From: LSCE01 sp050485425
Lineage (GTDB): Bacteria > Pseudomonadota > Gammaproteobacteria > Nitrococcales > Aquisalimonadaceae
NCBI GenBank assembly: GCA_050485425.1
Contig: JBJHBJ010000011.1
Location: 30,010-94,009 of the forward strand
Length of the DNA stretch: 64,000 bases
Direction of reading: 5' to 3'
Shown: piece after piece, positions 50,802 through 60,358 of the stretch
Layout of the letters: every line of letters starts with the position of its first letter
Numbering within the stretch: the stretch's first letter is position 1
Translations under genes and position numbers: made by a program
Notes under the pieces: model-generated
Databases searched by the model: none
What the model was told of the DNA's origin: nothing
Seen by the model: the letters and a program-made list of their open reading frames with translations, nothing else

Positions 50802-51146
50802 ATGAAATACCTGTGTCTGGTCTACTGTGACGAGGCCAAGCTGCATTCTCTGCCGGAGAGCCCGGAAGACGCCGAATGCATGCAGTATTCCGAGCAGGTG
50901 CAGCACAGCGGGCACATGCTGGCGGGGGAGGCGCTGGAACCGGTGAGCACTGCGGCAACGGTGCGGGTTCGCTCCGGGGCAACGCTGGTGACCGATGGGC
51001 CGTTCGCCGAAACCAAGGAGCAACTGGCCGGTTTCTATCTGCTGGAGGCCGCCGACCTGGAGGAGGCCAAGCGCCTGGCGGCCGGCATTCCGGCTGCCAG
51101 GGTGGGGTGTGTGGAAGTGCGGCCGGTCCGGCAACTACAACCCTGA
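50802..51146 (+). CDS. YciI-like (YCII/DGPF domain) protein
   Basis: This 114-residue protein of the YCII-related family has the ferredoxin-like fold start MKYLCLVYCDE and the hallmark TDGPFAETKEQLAGFYLLEA. These proteins often sit beside an ECF sigma factor gene of the SigJ/ECF41 type, but none is present here. The role is unknown. Start: ATG 50802 with AAGGGGAAG upstream. It converges with the RND operon across a 46-base gap. Confidence 0.85.
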   Translation: MKYLCLVYCDEAKLHSLPESPEDAECMQYSEQVQHSGHMLAGEALEPVSTAATVRVRSGATLVTDGPFAETKEQLAGFYLLEAADLEEAKRLAAGIPAARVGCVEVRPVRQLQP

Positions 51147-51192
51147 GTTGATGCCGGGTGGCGCGCCGGGCCCGCCGCGAGGATGGGATGAT

Positions 51193-52632
51193 TCAGCGTA
51201 CGCCCGATACCGCGACGGCATCCTGGCCAGGCGCCCAGCCGCCGGCCAGAGCCCGGTACAGGGCAACCAGTGCCTGAGCGGAACGGGTGTGGCTCACGGC
51301 CACGCCGTTCTCGTTGTCCAGCCGGGTCCGCTCGGCGTCGATGACCTGCAGAAAATCGATCACTCCTCCCTCATAGCGTATCTGCGCGAGTCGAGCCGCG
51401 TGGGCGCTGTCCCGGGCCGCCTGCTGCAGATGCGCGTGCTCGCGCAGCGCCCGCTGGTACCGTGCCATGGCGGTTTCCGCCTCTTCCAGCGCCAGCAGGA
51501 TGGTCTGTTCATAGGCGGCCAGTCCGGCTTCGGCATCGGCATCCGCCGCGGCCATCCGGGCCCGGACCCGACCCACGTCCAGGAACGTCCAGTCGATGCC
51601 CAGGGCAATCAGCCGGGACTCGCTGTCACGGCTGAACAGATCGCCGGTGCTGGCTGCCTGCGTGCCAAGAAAGCCTCCGATGGTGAAACGGGGGTAGAGG
51701 TCGGCTGTGGCAACGCCGATGCGGGCGGTGGCCGCCTCCAGCCGCCGTTCCGCTGCTAGGATGTCCGGGCGTCGCCGTAGCAGTTCGCCGGGCAGGCCCG
51801 TAGCCACCGTGGTGGGCAGGGTCGGTGGCGCAGCCGGAGCGTCCAGGCGGTGGATCAGAGCCCCCGGCTCCTTGCCGACCAGCACGGCCAGCCTGTGACT
51901 CACCGCCGCCACTTCGCCTTCCAGCACCGGGATGCGCGATAGCGTGGCGCCAAGCTGTGCCCGCGCACGGACCCGGTCCAGTTCCGTGCCACGTCCGGCT
52001 TCCAGGCGGCTTTCCACCATGGACAGGGATTCCTGTTGATTGTCGGCGTTCGCCTGCGCCACTCGCAACTGCTCCTGCAGGCCGCGAAGTCGGAAATAGC
52101 TGTCCACCACCTCAGCGACCACCAGCAGGCGCAAGGTTTCCAGATCGGCGGCAGAGGCTTCGCTTTCCGCCTGCTGGGCCTGCACGCTGCGCCGGACGCG
52201 ACCGAAGAAATCCAGTTCCCAGAACGCGGAAAGACCGGTCTCGAAGCTGTCCCCGTCCCGCTGGTCGCGGGAAGCGCCGGGCAACTGGTCCGCGCTGCGC
52301 CGCTGGTTGGCCGCCGTGGCCGAGGCGGTCACGGCGGGCAGCTGGTCCTGCCTGGTCTGGCGCAGCAGCGCCAGGCTCCTGTCGTAGCGGGCGAGAGCGA
52401 CACGCAGGTCGTGGTTGGCGCTCACGGCTTCCCGCACCAGCTCATCCAGCAAAGGGTCATCGAACTGCTTCCAGAAGTCATGCCGGGCGCGCTCGGCGGT
52501 ATAGAGCGCCGTATCGGCCCGCGCGTAGCGCTCCGGTGCCTGGATCTCGGGCGGCTGGTAATCGGGGCCGACCGCGCAGGCCGAAAGCAGCAGCGCGGTC
52601 ACGGGTCCCAGTAGTAGACGGTTAGTTTTCAT
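51193..52632 (-). CDS. RND efflux outer-membrane factor lipoprotein (NodT/OprN-like)
   Basis: This 479-residue TolC-family protein has a lipoprotein signal (LLLSAC, lipidated Cys at about residue 19). Two structural repeats of the outer-membrane factor fold follow, with the VGPDYQPPEIQAP start and RRPDILAAERRLEAATARIGVATADLYP in the second repeat. It forms the outer-membrane tunnel for the adjoining pump. It is the third gene of the operon, and its start overlaps the permease gene by 11 bases. Confidence 0.92.
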   Translation of the reverse strand: MKTNRLLLGPVTALLLSACAVGPDYQPPEIQAPERYARADTALYTAERARHDFWKQFDDPLLDELVREAVSANHDLRVALARYDRSLALLRQTRQDQLPAVTASATAANQRRSADQLPGASRDQRDGDSFETGLSAFWELDFFGRVRRSVQAQQAESEASAADLETLRLLVVAEVVDSYFRLRGLQEQLRVAQANADNQQESLSMVESRLEAGRGTELDRVRARAQLGATLSRIPVLEGEVAAVSHRLAVLVGKEPGALIHRLDAPAAPPTLPTTVATGLPGELLRRRPDILAAERRLEAATARIGVATADLYPRFTIGGFLGTQAASTGDLFSRDSESRLIALGIDWTFLDVGRVRARMAAADADAEAGLAAYEQTILLALEEAETAMARYQRALREHAHLQQAARDSAHAARLAQIRYEGGVIDFLQVIDAERTRLDNENGVAVSHTRSAQALVALYRALAGGWAPGQDAVAVSGVR

Positions 52633-55600
52633 GGATGATCTCGCTCTCCGAATGTCCGCGACGAAGCCGTTCCGCCAGCAAGCGCAGCGCCACGTAGAAC
52701 ACCGGCGTCAGGAACAGGCCGAACAGCGTCACGCCGATCATGCCGGCGAATACCGCCACCCCCAGCGCATGCCGGACCTCGCTGCCGGCGCCGGTGGCCA
52801 GCACCAGCGGCACCACGGCCGCGGTGAAGGTGATCGAGGTCATGATGATCGGCCGCAGGCGCAGCCGGCAGGACTCCAGCGCTGCTTCGACGATGCCGTG
52901 GCCCTGGCGCTCCAGGTCGCGGGCGAACTCGACGATCAGAATCGCGTTCTTGCACGCCAGCCCCATCAGTACGACCAGACCGATCTGCACGAAGATGTTG
53001 TTGTCCCCACCCATGGCCCAGACACCCAGCAGCGCGGACAGGATGCACAACGGAACGATCAGGATCACCGCCAGCGGCAGCACCCAGCTCTCGTACAGTG
53101 CGGCCAGCACAAGGAATACCAGCAGCACCGCCAGCGGGAAGATCACCAGGTTGGCCCGACCCTCATTGATCTGCCGGAAGCTCAGGTCCGTCCACTCGAA
53201 GCTGATGCCGTTCGGCAGCACCTGCGGCGCCAGCGCCTGCACCACATCCAGCGCCTGGCTCGAGGAGAGCACCGCCGGGTCGGCTTCACCCATGAGATCG
53301 GCGGCCGGGTATCCGTTGTAGCGGATCACCGGATCCGGGCCGTAGGTGTTGCTGATGCTGACCATGCTGCCGATGGGCACCATGTCGCCGTGCTGGTTCC
53401 GCGTACGCAGGTTGCCGATGTCCTCCACCCGGCTGCGGAACGGCGCATCCGCCTGGGCAATGACCTGGTAGGTTCTGCCGAACCGATTGAAGTCGTTGAC
53501 ATAGGCCGAGCCCAGGTAGATCTGCAGCGTTTCGAACAGGTCGGAGATGTCCACGCCCTGCGCCTTGGCCTTGGCGCGATCCACATCGGCGTCCAGTTGC
53601 GGCACATTGGCCTGGTAGGACGAGAACGGATAGCCCATGCCCGGGACCTGGCTGATCGCGCCGGACAACCCCATGACCGCGTTCTGCAGTTCGCCGTAGC
53701 CGAGCCCTGCGCGGTCCTGTACGTACAGCGAGTACCCGGAACCGGTACCGATGCCGAGGATGGCCGGCGGCATGATGGCGAAGCCGAAGCCCTCCTGGAT
53801 GCCGGCGAAGCGGGCGTTGAGCTCGGCCGTGATATCGGCGGCGCTGCGGCCGCGGCTGCCGAAGTCCTCCAGGCCGAAGAACACTGTTCCGCTGTTCGGT
53901 GTATTGGTGAACTGCATCGGATTCAGCCCGGGGAAGGCCACGGCGCTGACCACGCCCTCCGTTTCCAGCGCAATGTCGCTGACCCGCCGCACCACTGCTT
54001 CCGTGCGATCCAGCGAGGCTCCTTCCGGCAGCTTGATGCCGCCGATCAGGTAGAGCTTGTCCTGGGTAGGCACGAACCCGCCTGGAACCACCTGGAACAT
54101 CAGGCCGGTTCCGAGCAGCAGCAGGGCGTAGACGCCGAACACCATGCCACGCCTGCGCAGGCTGCCGCCGACGGCCGTCTGGTAGCCTTCGGAACTGCGC
54201 TGGAACAAGCGGTTGAAGGGCCGGAACAACCAGCCGAACAGGACGTTGATGATACGTGTCGGCAGATCCGGCGGAGCGCCATGGGGCTTGAGCAGCATGG
54301 CTGCCAGCGCCGGTGACAGGGTCAGCGAGTTGATGCCCGAGATCACCGCCGAAATGGCGATGGTCACTGCAAACTGCCGGTAGAACTGGCCGGTGACGCC
54401 CGACAGGAATGCCATCGGCACGAATACCGCACAGAGCACCAGGGATATCGCGATGATCGGCCCGCTGACCTCGCGCATGGCCTGGTGGGCAGCTGCCAGG
54501 GGTTTCAGGCCTTCCGAGATGTTCCGCTCGACGTTTTCCACCACCACGATGGCATCGTCCACGACGATACCGATTGCCAGCACGAGGCCGAACAATGTCA
54601 GCGTATTGATGGAGAAACCCAGCAGATAGAGCACGGCGAAGGTGCCGACAATGGACACCGGCACCGCAAGCAGGGGGATGATCGAAGCGCGCCAGGTCTG
54701 CAGGAACAGCACGACCACCAGCACCACAAGCAGCACGGCCTCCAGCAGCGTGGCGATCACCGCCTTGATCGAGCCGCGGACGAACACCGTGGGGTCGTAC
54801 ACCACGTCGTACTCCAGCCCGGGCGGGAACCGGGAGGAGAGCTCGTCCATCGTGCGGCGTACCGCGTTGGAGATTTCGATGGCATTGGAACCCGGCGCCT
54901 GGAAGATACCGATGGCAACCGCAGGGCGGTTGTTCAGCTCGGAGCGCAGCGCGTATTCGGCCGCGCCCAGTTCCAGCCGCGCCACGTCGGCCAGCCGCGT
55001 CACCTGGCCGTTGTCGCCGGTACGCAGGATGATGTCGCCGAATTCCTCCTCGGTGACCAGACGGCCACGGGCGTTCACGGAAACAAGGAAATCGGCCGGT
55101 TGGGTGGTGGGCGGCGCACCGATCTGGCCCGCTGATACCTGTACATTCTGCTCCCGCACCGCGCGTACGATATCTCCTGCCGTCAGGCCGCGTGCCGCGG
55201 CCTGGTCCGGATCGATCCAGATGCGCATGGCATAGTCGCCGGCACCGAAAACCATGGTCTGGCCGACGCCGGGGATGCGCGCCAGCTCGTCCTTGACCCG
55301 CAGCGTCGCGTAGTTGCGCTGGTAGACGATGTCGTAGGTATCGTCCGGGGACAGCAGATGCACCACCATGGTCAGGTCCGGCGACTGCTTCTGGGCGGTG
55401 ACGCCCTGCCGGCGCACGTCCTCGGGCAGGCGGGGCAGGGCCTGGCTGACGCGGTTCTGCACCTGCACCTGGGCCTGATCCGGATCGGTGCCCGGCTCGA
55501 AGGTGACGGTCAGTGCCAGCACGCCGTCGCTGCCGGCCACCGACTTCATGTACATCATGCGCTCGACGCCGTTGATCGCTTCCTCCAGCGGCGTTGCCAC

Positions 55601-55786
55601 GGTCTCGGCGATTTCGTCCGGGTTCGCGCCGGGATACACCGCGCGGACCTGGACGCTGGGCGGTACCACGTCCGGGTATTCGCTGACCGGCAGCAGCGGC
55701 AGCGTGATCAGGCCGGCCAGCAGGATGCAGATGGACAACACGGCGGCGAACACCGGCCGGTCCACGAAGAACTTTGCGAAGTTCAT
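52622..55786 (-). CDS. RND multidrug efflux permease (HAE-1, MexF-like)
   Basis: This 1054-residue proton-driven inner-membrane pump has the N-terminal FFVDRPVFAAVLSI and the MYMKSVAGSDG and GVTAQKQSPD porter motifs. The TM4 proton-relay Asp-Asp is in GLVLAIGIVVDDAIVVVENVERN (about residues 400-410), and the C-terminal TM10-11 motif LMGLACKNAILIVEFARDL is intact. The length is usual for HAE-1 pumps. The sequence type is nearest MexF-like pumps. Start: ATG 55786 with GGAGTCTT upstream. A longer frame to 55834 adds non-family residues. Confidence 0.95.
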   Translation of the reverse strand: MNFAKFFVDRPVFAAVLSICILLAGLITLPLLPVSEYPDVVPPSVQVRAVYPGANPDEIAETVATPLEEAINGVERMMYMKSVAGSDGVLALTVTFEPGTDPDQAQVQVQNRVSQALPRLPEDVRRQGVTAQKQSPDLTMVVHLLSPDDTYDIVYQRNYATLRVKDELARIPGVGQTMVFGAGDYAMRIWIDPDQAAARGLTAGDIVRAVREQNVQVSAGQIGAPPTTQPADFLVSVNARGRLVTEEEFGDIILRTGDNGQVTRLADVARLELGAAEYALRSELNNRPAVAIGIFQAPGSNAIEISNAVRRTMDELSSRFPPGLEYDVVYDPTVFVRGSIKAVIATLLEAVLLVVLVVVLFLQTWRASIIPLLAVPVSIVGTFAVLYLLGFSINTLTLFGLVLAIGIVVDDAIVVVENVERNISEGLKPLAAAHQAMREVSGPIIAISLVLCAVFVPMAFLSGVTGQFYRQFAVTIAISAVISGINSLTLSPALAAMLLKPHGAPPDLPTRIINVLFGWLFRPFNRLFQRSSEGYQTAVGGSLRRRGMVFGVYALLLLGTGLMFQVVPGGFVPTQDKLYLIGGIKLPEGASLDRTEAVVRRVSDIALETEGVVSAVAFPGLNPMQFTNTPNSGTVFFGLEDFGSRGRSAADITAELNARFAGIQEGFGFAIMPPAILGIGTGSGYSLYVQDRAGLGYGELQNAVMGLSGAISQVPGMGYPFSSYQANVPQLDADVDRAKAKAQGVDISDLFETLQIYLGSAYVNDFNRFGRTYQVIAQADAPFRSRVEDIGNLRTRNQHGDMVPIGSMVSISNTYGPDPVIRYNGYPAADLMGEADPAVLSSSQALDVVQALAPQVLPNGISFEWTDLSFRQINEGRANLVIFPLAVLLVFLVLAALYESWVLPLAVILIVPLCILSALLGVWAMGGDNNIFVQIGLVVLMGLACKNAILIVEFARDLERQGHGIVEAALESCRLRLRPIIMTSITFTAAVVPLVLATGAGSEVRHALGVAVFAGMIGVTLFGLFLTPVFYVALRLLAERLRRGHSESEIIHEN

Positions 55787-55851
55787 GGCAAGACTCCATT
55801 GCTGCGCCGACCGATCGACGGCGCATCCAGTCATTCAGGCACGGGGCCGGA

Positions 55852-57057
55852 TCAGCGGGAGCTGAGAGCTCTGGCGGTGGTTCCGCTGGGCTCCATGGCA
55901 ACCGTCTCGGTCTCCACCGGCATGCCGGGGAAGAAGATTCTCTGGGTACCGCTGACGACGACGCGGTCCCCCTCGGCGAGGCCGTTGCGTACCACCCGCA
56001 GCCCGTCCACCATGCGGCCCAGTTCCACGTCCCGCCGCTGGGCGGTGCCGTCGACCACCACGTAGACGTATTTGCGGTCCTGGTCCGTGAGCACCGCCCG
56101 GTCGTCGATCAACACCGCGTTGAAGGTACTGCTGCCGGGCATCTGTACGCGGGCGAACATGCCGGGGATGAAGGTCCGGTCGGCGTTATCCAGCGAGGCG
56201 CGGACGAGGATGGTGCCGGTCGCGGCATCCAGCCGGTTGTCGACAAAATCCACCGTTCCCTGGTAGGGGTGGCCGTGATCCGAGGCCAGGCCGACGCGCA
56301 CGGGTGTATTCCCGTCGCGGGAACTGGGCAGGTCTCCGGAACGCGCGAGCGCCTCGTAGCGCAGGTACGCCTGCTCGTCGGCGAAGAAATGCACATACAC
56401 CCTGTCCAGCGAGACGATGGTGGTCAACGGCGTCCCGTTGCCCTGGCCGGAAACCAGATTGCCGACCGTGACCTGGGCGCGCCCGGCGCGGCCGGCAATC
56501 GGAGCCCGGACTTCCGTGAACTCCAGGTTCAGCCTGGCGGCATCCACCGCCGCCCGGGCCGCGTGCACGTCCGCCTCGGCTTGCGCCGCGGCCGCTCGAC
56601 GCTGATCGAGTTCTTCCAGCGAGATCGCCTGGGATTCCGCCAGTTTCTCCGCGCGGGCCGCCTCCGTGCGGGTCAGTTCGACACGGGTCCTGGCCCGGTG
56701 CAGATCGGCCTCGGCACGATTCAGTTCTGTCTTGTACGGACGCTGGTCGATGACGAACAGCACATCGCCGCTGGCCACCTCCTGCCCCTCACGGAAATTG
56801 ATGCGTTCGATGTAGCCATTGACACGGGGGCGGAGCTCCACTGTCTGCACTGCTTCGATGCGTCCGGTGAACTCGTCCCAGAGCTGGACATCCCGAACCA
56901 GCACATCCGCCACGCTCACGACCGGGGCCGGAGGATGCTCGCCGGTGTCTTCCGCCTGGGTGTTGCAACCGGCCACGATCAATGCCGCCATCATCGCCAT
57001 CGCCGCGAACCACCGCCGCGATACCGCCCGTGCGCTCATTCCGTGCAAGCTGTTCAT
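55852..57057 (-). CDS. RND efflux membrane-fusion lipoprotein (MexE-like)
   Basis: This 401-residue periplasmic adaptor has an N-terminal signal ending in the lipobox LIVAGC. The lipoyl half-motifs (ELRPRVNGYIERINFREGQEVASGDVLFVID), an alpha-hairpin (about 105-165) and the IAGRAGRAQVTVGNLVSG beta-barrel segment follow. It links the pump to the outer-membrane factor. First gene of the operon; its promoter carries a SoxR-like box. Start: ATG 57057 has GAGGA at 8 bases. The frame extends upstream but would destroy the signal peptide and run through the promoter. Confidence 0.92.
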   Translation of the reverse strand: MNSLHGMSARAVSRRWFAAMAMMAALIVAGCNTQAEDTGEHPPAPVVSVADVLVRDVQLWDEFTGRIEAVQTVELRPRVNGYIERINFREGQEVASGDVLFVIDQRPYKTELNRAEADLHRARTRVELTRTEAARAEKLAESQAISLEELDQRRAAAAQAEADVHAARAAVDAARLNLEFTEVRAPIAGRAGRAQVTVGNLVSGQGNGTPLTTIVSLDRVYVHFFADEQAYLRYEALARSGDLPSSRDGNTPVRVGLASDHGHPYQGTVDFVDNRLDAATGTILVRASLDNADRTFIPGMFARVQMPGSSTFNAVLIDDRAVLTDQDRKYVYVVVDGTAQRRDVELGRMVDGLRVVRNGLAEGDRVVVSGTQRIFFPGMPVETETVAMEPSGTTARALSSR

Positions 57058-57158
57058 GCGTGATTCCTCGGTAAGACCGTTCATGTACCCAATCCTTTCC
57101 GGCGCGAAGCCGACGCCGGCCAGTGTCTGAACTATCCTGCTTGTGGCTGTCGGAGGCG

Positions 57159-57189
57159 ATCGTAGAACCTCAACCAATATTGAGGTCAA
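57159..57189 (-). promoter_or_regulatory. SoxR-like promoter of the RND efflux operon
   Basis: On the minus strand, TTGACC (-35, 57189-57184) and TACGAT (-10, 57164-57159) are separated by 19 bases. This overlong spacing is typical of MerR/SoxR-activated promoters. CCTCAA-N6-TTGAGG (57168-57185) fills the spacer, with the same arms and spacing as the SoxR site. No soxR gene is in the window. Confidence 0.7.
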
Positions 57190-57481
57190 CAGTTGCATCA
57201 CCGGGGCCGGTGCTCGCGTGGTGCCGTCGTCCAACTCAGGGGAAAGTTCCAGGGAAGCGCTGACAGGTTCTCGAGCGCGAATGCGAGAAAAGATCACCGC
57301 TTCCCTGGAGTGCCGTCATGGCAATAGTCGTAGCAACGAGGCCGATTTCGACATCGCCCGTTTCCGTATCGCAACCGTAAAAAGAGAAAGCCCGCAGTAC
57401 TTCCCGGTGCTTTCCGCCGTTGATTGATGCATGGCAGCAACGATACGCCGTCAAAACGCAGTTGATTAGTCGCCGGAACAG

Positions 57482-57496
57482 GGAAATACTTTCCCG
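57482..57496. repeat. Inverted repeat GGGAAA-TAC-TTTCCC in the lysR upstream region
   Basis: Perfect 6-base arms with a 3-base centre, 129 bases before lysR. It could be an operator for the LysR protein or another regulator, but the sequence does not show the usual T-N11-A layout with certainty. The rest of the 567-base gap between the pump operon and lysR (57058-57624) holds the SoxR-like promoter and no convincing gene. Confidence 0.35.
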
Positions 57497-57624
57497 TTCA
57501 CGGGACAAAATCGTGGTATCTCCCTGCGACCGACAAACGGCTGTCCCGGGGAATGCCGACGTGATTCAGGATGCTCCGGAATGCACATGCCTCGCGGAGT
57601 TGTCCAAACGGAAGGGAAACGCCG

Positions 57625-58599
57625 ATGCAGCAGGACCTGAATGAAGCCGTTATCTTCGCCAAGGTGGTGGAGAACGGAAGCTTTACCGGAGCGGCGCGCT
57701 CACTGGGCCTTCCCAAGACCACGGTCAGTCGGAAAGTGCAGGATCTGGAACAGCGGCTGGGCGTGCGGTTGCTCAACCGTACCACCCGGCAACTGAATCT
57801 CACCGAGGCAGGTTCGGTTTATTACGAATACAGCAGCCGTATCGCGCAGGAGCTTGACGAAGCGGAGAACGCGGTGCTGCAGCTCGAGGAGAACCCGCGG
57901 GGATGGTTGCGGGTCACGGCGCCGTTTACGCTTTGCTCCGAGGTCCTCTCGGGGCTGGTGAGCGATTACCACGAGCTGTATCCGGAGGTCCGGGTTGATC
58001 TCGTGCTTTCCAATGAGCGCCTGGACCTGATCGCGAACCAGATCGATGTCGCCATCCGGGTCGGGCCGTTGCCCGATTCAAGCCTGATAGCGCGCACGAT
58101 CTCCCGGTACAACTCCTACGTGTACGCCAGTGAGTCATACATCGCGCGTTATGGCGAGCCGCTGGTCCCGGAGGATCTGGAACGACACCATGCGCTGGCC
58201 GGGTCGACGGACAGGCGTGGAAACCGGCATGCCTGGGTGCTCCAGCATGGCGGGCGCAGTGAGGAGTTCACCATCAATCCCATCGCCGTGGCCAATGACC
58301 CCTTTGCCCTGCGCACGCTGCTGACCGGCGGGCACGGCTTGATGCTGGCCAGCGAATTTGTCATGTGCTACGACCTGCAGCGCGGTGCGGTACGTCAGGT
58401 ACTGCCGGGGTGGTCGGGAGAGGAGACGGTGCTCTCCGCCGTCTATCCCGGCGGGCGGGTGGTGCCCCCCAAGGTGCGGACATTCGTCGACTTCGTCACC
58501 GAGCGCCTGCGCATCGACAACATGCTGTGCATAAGCGACATGCCCGGCATGGCGGAGGGCGAGGGGGGCCGTCAGACGAAGGCGCTGGATATCGCCTGA
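57625..58599 (+). CDS. LysR-family transcriptional regulator
   Basis: This 324-residue regulator has an N-terminal winged helix-turn-helix (FAKVVENGSFTGAARSLGLPKTTVSRKVQDLEQRLGVRLLNRTTR, about 10-54). A LysR substrate-binding domain follows (LRVTAPFTLCSEVL onward). It is transcribed away from a MexEF-like pump operon. Pseudomonas MexT is a LysR protein controlling such a pump, so regulation of the pump is plausible. The substrate domain type (with IDVAIRVGPLPDSSLIAR) is that of the large DmlR-like group, however, and gives no specific ligand. Start: ATG after GAAGGGA. Confidence 0.9.
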   Translation: MQQDLNEAVIFAKVVENGSFTGAARSLGLPKTTVSRKVQDLEQRLGVRLLNRTTRQLNLTEAGSVYYEYSSRIAQELDEAENAVLQLEENPRGWLRVTAPFTLCSEVLSGLVSDYHELYPEVRVDLVLSNERLDLIANQIDVAIRVGPLPDSSLIARTISRYNSYVYASESYIARYGEPLVPEDLERHHALAGSTDRRGNRHAWVLQHGGRSEEFTINPIAVANDPFALRTLLTGGHGLMLASEFVMCYDLQRGAVRQVLPGWSGEETVLSAVYPGGRVVPPKVRTFVDFVTERLRIDNMLCISDMPGMAEGEGGRQTKALDIA

Positions 58600-58600
58600 A

Positions 58601-58655
58601 GCATGGCCACTGGCCGGGCTGCCGCCTGCGGAAGACAGCCCGGCGCCGGCCATGC
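58601..58655. terminator. Compound hairpin between lysR and the DJ-1/PfpI gene
   Basis: Nested arms GCATGGCC/GGCCATGC (58601-58608 and 58648-58655) and CCGGGCTG/CAGCCCGG (58614-58621 and 58636-58643). The structure lies exactly between the two convergent stop codons and probably terminates both transcripts. Confidence 0.65.
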
Positions 58656-58662
58656 CTTGGGC

Positions 58663-59331
58663 TCAGCCCCCTAGGGCCTGCAGTGTCAGTCGCGCGGTGA
58701 GTTTGCTGGAAGGCGGGTTCTGGCCGGTGACCAGCCGTCCGTCCCGGATGGCGTGCTCCTGGAAGTTGTCCACCGTTTCCACGTGTGCGCCCAGTTCACG
58801 AAGTCGGGTTTCCAGCAGGAACGGCACGTCGTCCTGCAATTCCACGGCACGCTCTTCGGCGTCGGTGAAGGCCGCGATCCGACGCCCTTCCACCAGCGGC
58901 TTGCCGTCGCCGCGTCTCGCACCGACAAGTCCGGCCGGGCCGTGGCACACCGCGGCAATCACCTTGCCATCGGCCTCCAGCCTTTCCAGAATACCGGCGA
59001 GCCGCCGGTCCTCCGGCAGGTCGAACATGGTGCCGTGTCCGCCGGGCAGGAAAACGGCGTCGAAACGTCCGGGATCGATGTCGTCCAGGCTCTTCGTGTC
59101 ACGCAACCGCCCGGCGGCCTCGGCCCAGGCGCGCTCCTGGTCAGGGTCGGGCTTGCTGCGGGGATCGATCGGTGTGGCCCCGCCTTTCGGGCTGGCCACC
59201 TCGATTTCGGCGCCGGCTTCGCGGAACTGCAGATAGGGCACGGCAAATTCCTCCAGCCACAGACCGGTTTCCTTGCCGGAAGGCATGCGCTCGGCGCTGG
59301 TCACGATCATCAGGATACGGGGGATGCTCAT
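58663..59331 (-). CDS. DJ-1/PfpI family (type 1 glutamine amidotransferase-like) protein
   Basis: This 222-residue protein of the DJ-1/ThiJ/PfpI superfamily has the nucleophile elbow AAVCHGPAG (Cys129-His130) and the conserved Glu21 (SGKETGLWLEEF). The sequence matches the Hsp31/GLO3-like group with the N-terminal KETGLWLEE motif. Known members act as glutathione-independent glyoxalase, deglycase or chaperone. It likely protects from reactive carbonyls. Start: ATG 59331 with GGAGG upstream. Confidence 0.88.
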   Translation of the reverse strand: MSIPRILMIVTSAERMPSGKETGLWLEEFAVPYLQFREAGAEIEVASPKGGATPIDPRSKPDPDQERAWAEAAGRLRDTKSLDDIDPGRFDAVFLPGGHGTMFDLPEDRRLAGILERLEADGKVIAAVCHGPAGLVGARRGDGKPLVEGRRIAAFTDAEERAVELQDDVPFLLETRLRELGAHVETVDNFQEHAIRDGRLVTGQNPPSSKLTARLTLQALGG

Positions 59332-59554
59332 CGGCTGCCTCCAGATCGGATGCATAGCGGAGTGTCATGGCCAGACCTTGGGATGACGCTGGTGAATTGC
59401 AAGAGAGGACTATCAGCGTTTCCTTAGCGGGCAACTAGTTTATTGGTGGACTAATTTGCGCCGTTTCGGGCTGTGTCATATCCTGTCGGACCTTCGATGA
59501 ATCACTCCCTCAGGTGGTTCGTCCCATTCCCAGGCAGCAGAGGCGGCAAGAGTC

Positions 59555-60292
59555 TTGAATCCAGTTATCGATCTCCTGAAATCGCATCGCTCCATTCGCA
59601 AGTTCACGGACCGAAAGATTGACGAGGAGCTCTTCCGGGAACTGATCCGCGCCGGCCAGAGCGCGGCCACCTCCAGCCATGTCCAGGCGACCACGGTCAT
59701 CCGGGTCGACGACGCGGAAAACCGGCAGCGGATCGCGGAACTGGCCGGCAACCAGCCCTACATTGCCAGTTGCTCGCATTTCCTGGTTTTCTGCGCGGAT
59801 ATGAAGCGCATCTTCGACGCCTGCGAGCGCACCGGCACCGAGATCAACGAAGGCATGACCGAGCAGTTCGTCATTGCCACCGTGGATACCGCACTGATGG
59901 CACAGAACGTGGCCGTGGCGGCGGAATCCGCCGGTCTTGGCATCTGCTATATCGGCGGTGTGCGCAACAACCCGGCCCAGATCAGCGAAATCCTCCGGTT
60001 GCCGAAGAATGTCTATCCGGTGTTCGGTTTCTGCATGGGGTATCCTGACCAGTCTCCGGAAGTGAAGCCGCGGTTGCCGCTATCCGCCGTGCTCAAGGAC
60101 GATTACTACGACGCCAGCGCCGATGCCGAGCACGTGGCGGCATTCGACGACACCATGCGGCAGTATTACCGCAGCCGCAGCAGCGCCAACAAGGACAGCA
60201 CCTGGACCGATCAGATGAAGGTGCTGTTCACCAGCAAATCGCGGCCGCACATGCGGGATTTCCTCCGCCAGCGCGGTTTCGAGATGAAGTAG
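59555..60292 (+). CDS. nfsA: Oxygen-insensitive NADPH nitroreductase, NfsA type
   Basis: This 245-residue FMN-dependent reductase of the NfsA/FRP group has the N-terminal SHRSIRKFTDRKIDEE and the AATSSHVQATTVIRV FMN-binding segment. AESAGLGICYIGGVRNNP and VFGFCMGYPDQSPEVKPRLPL follow. It reduces nitroaromatics and quinones by two electrons, or flavin, with NADPH. The only plausible start is TTG 59555, preceded by GAGG. No ATG lies near it in frame. It is divergent from the DJ-1/PfpI gene, another stress-type function. Confidence 0.9.
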   Translation: MNPVIDLLKSHRSIRKFTDRKIDEELFRELIRAGQSAATSSHVQATTVIRVDDAENRQRIAELAGNQPYIASCSHFLVFCADMKRIFDACERTGTEINEGMTEQFVIATVDTALMAQNVAVAAESAGLGICYIGGVRNNPAQISEILRLPKNVYPVFGFCMGYPDQSPEVKPRLPLSAVLKDDYYDASADAEHVAAFDDTMRQYYRSRSSANKDSTWTDQMKVLFTSKSRPHMRDFLRQRGFEMK

Positions 60293-60358
60293 CGCGCATT
60301 CCCTGCCGCATAGCCGGAGTGGTACCGTTCCTCCTACTGGTGGAACGGGGAGTATCCG

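Noticed and set aside
53286..55901. Open frame of 871 codons on the minus strand
   Set aside because: Overlaps the RND permease gene in another frame. The permease frame has all family motifs and this one has none.
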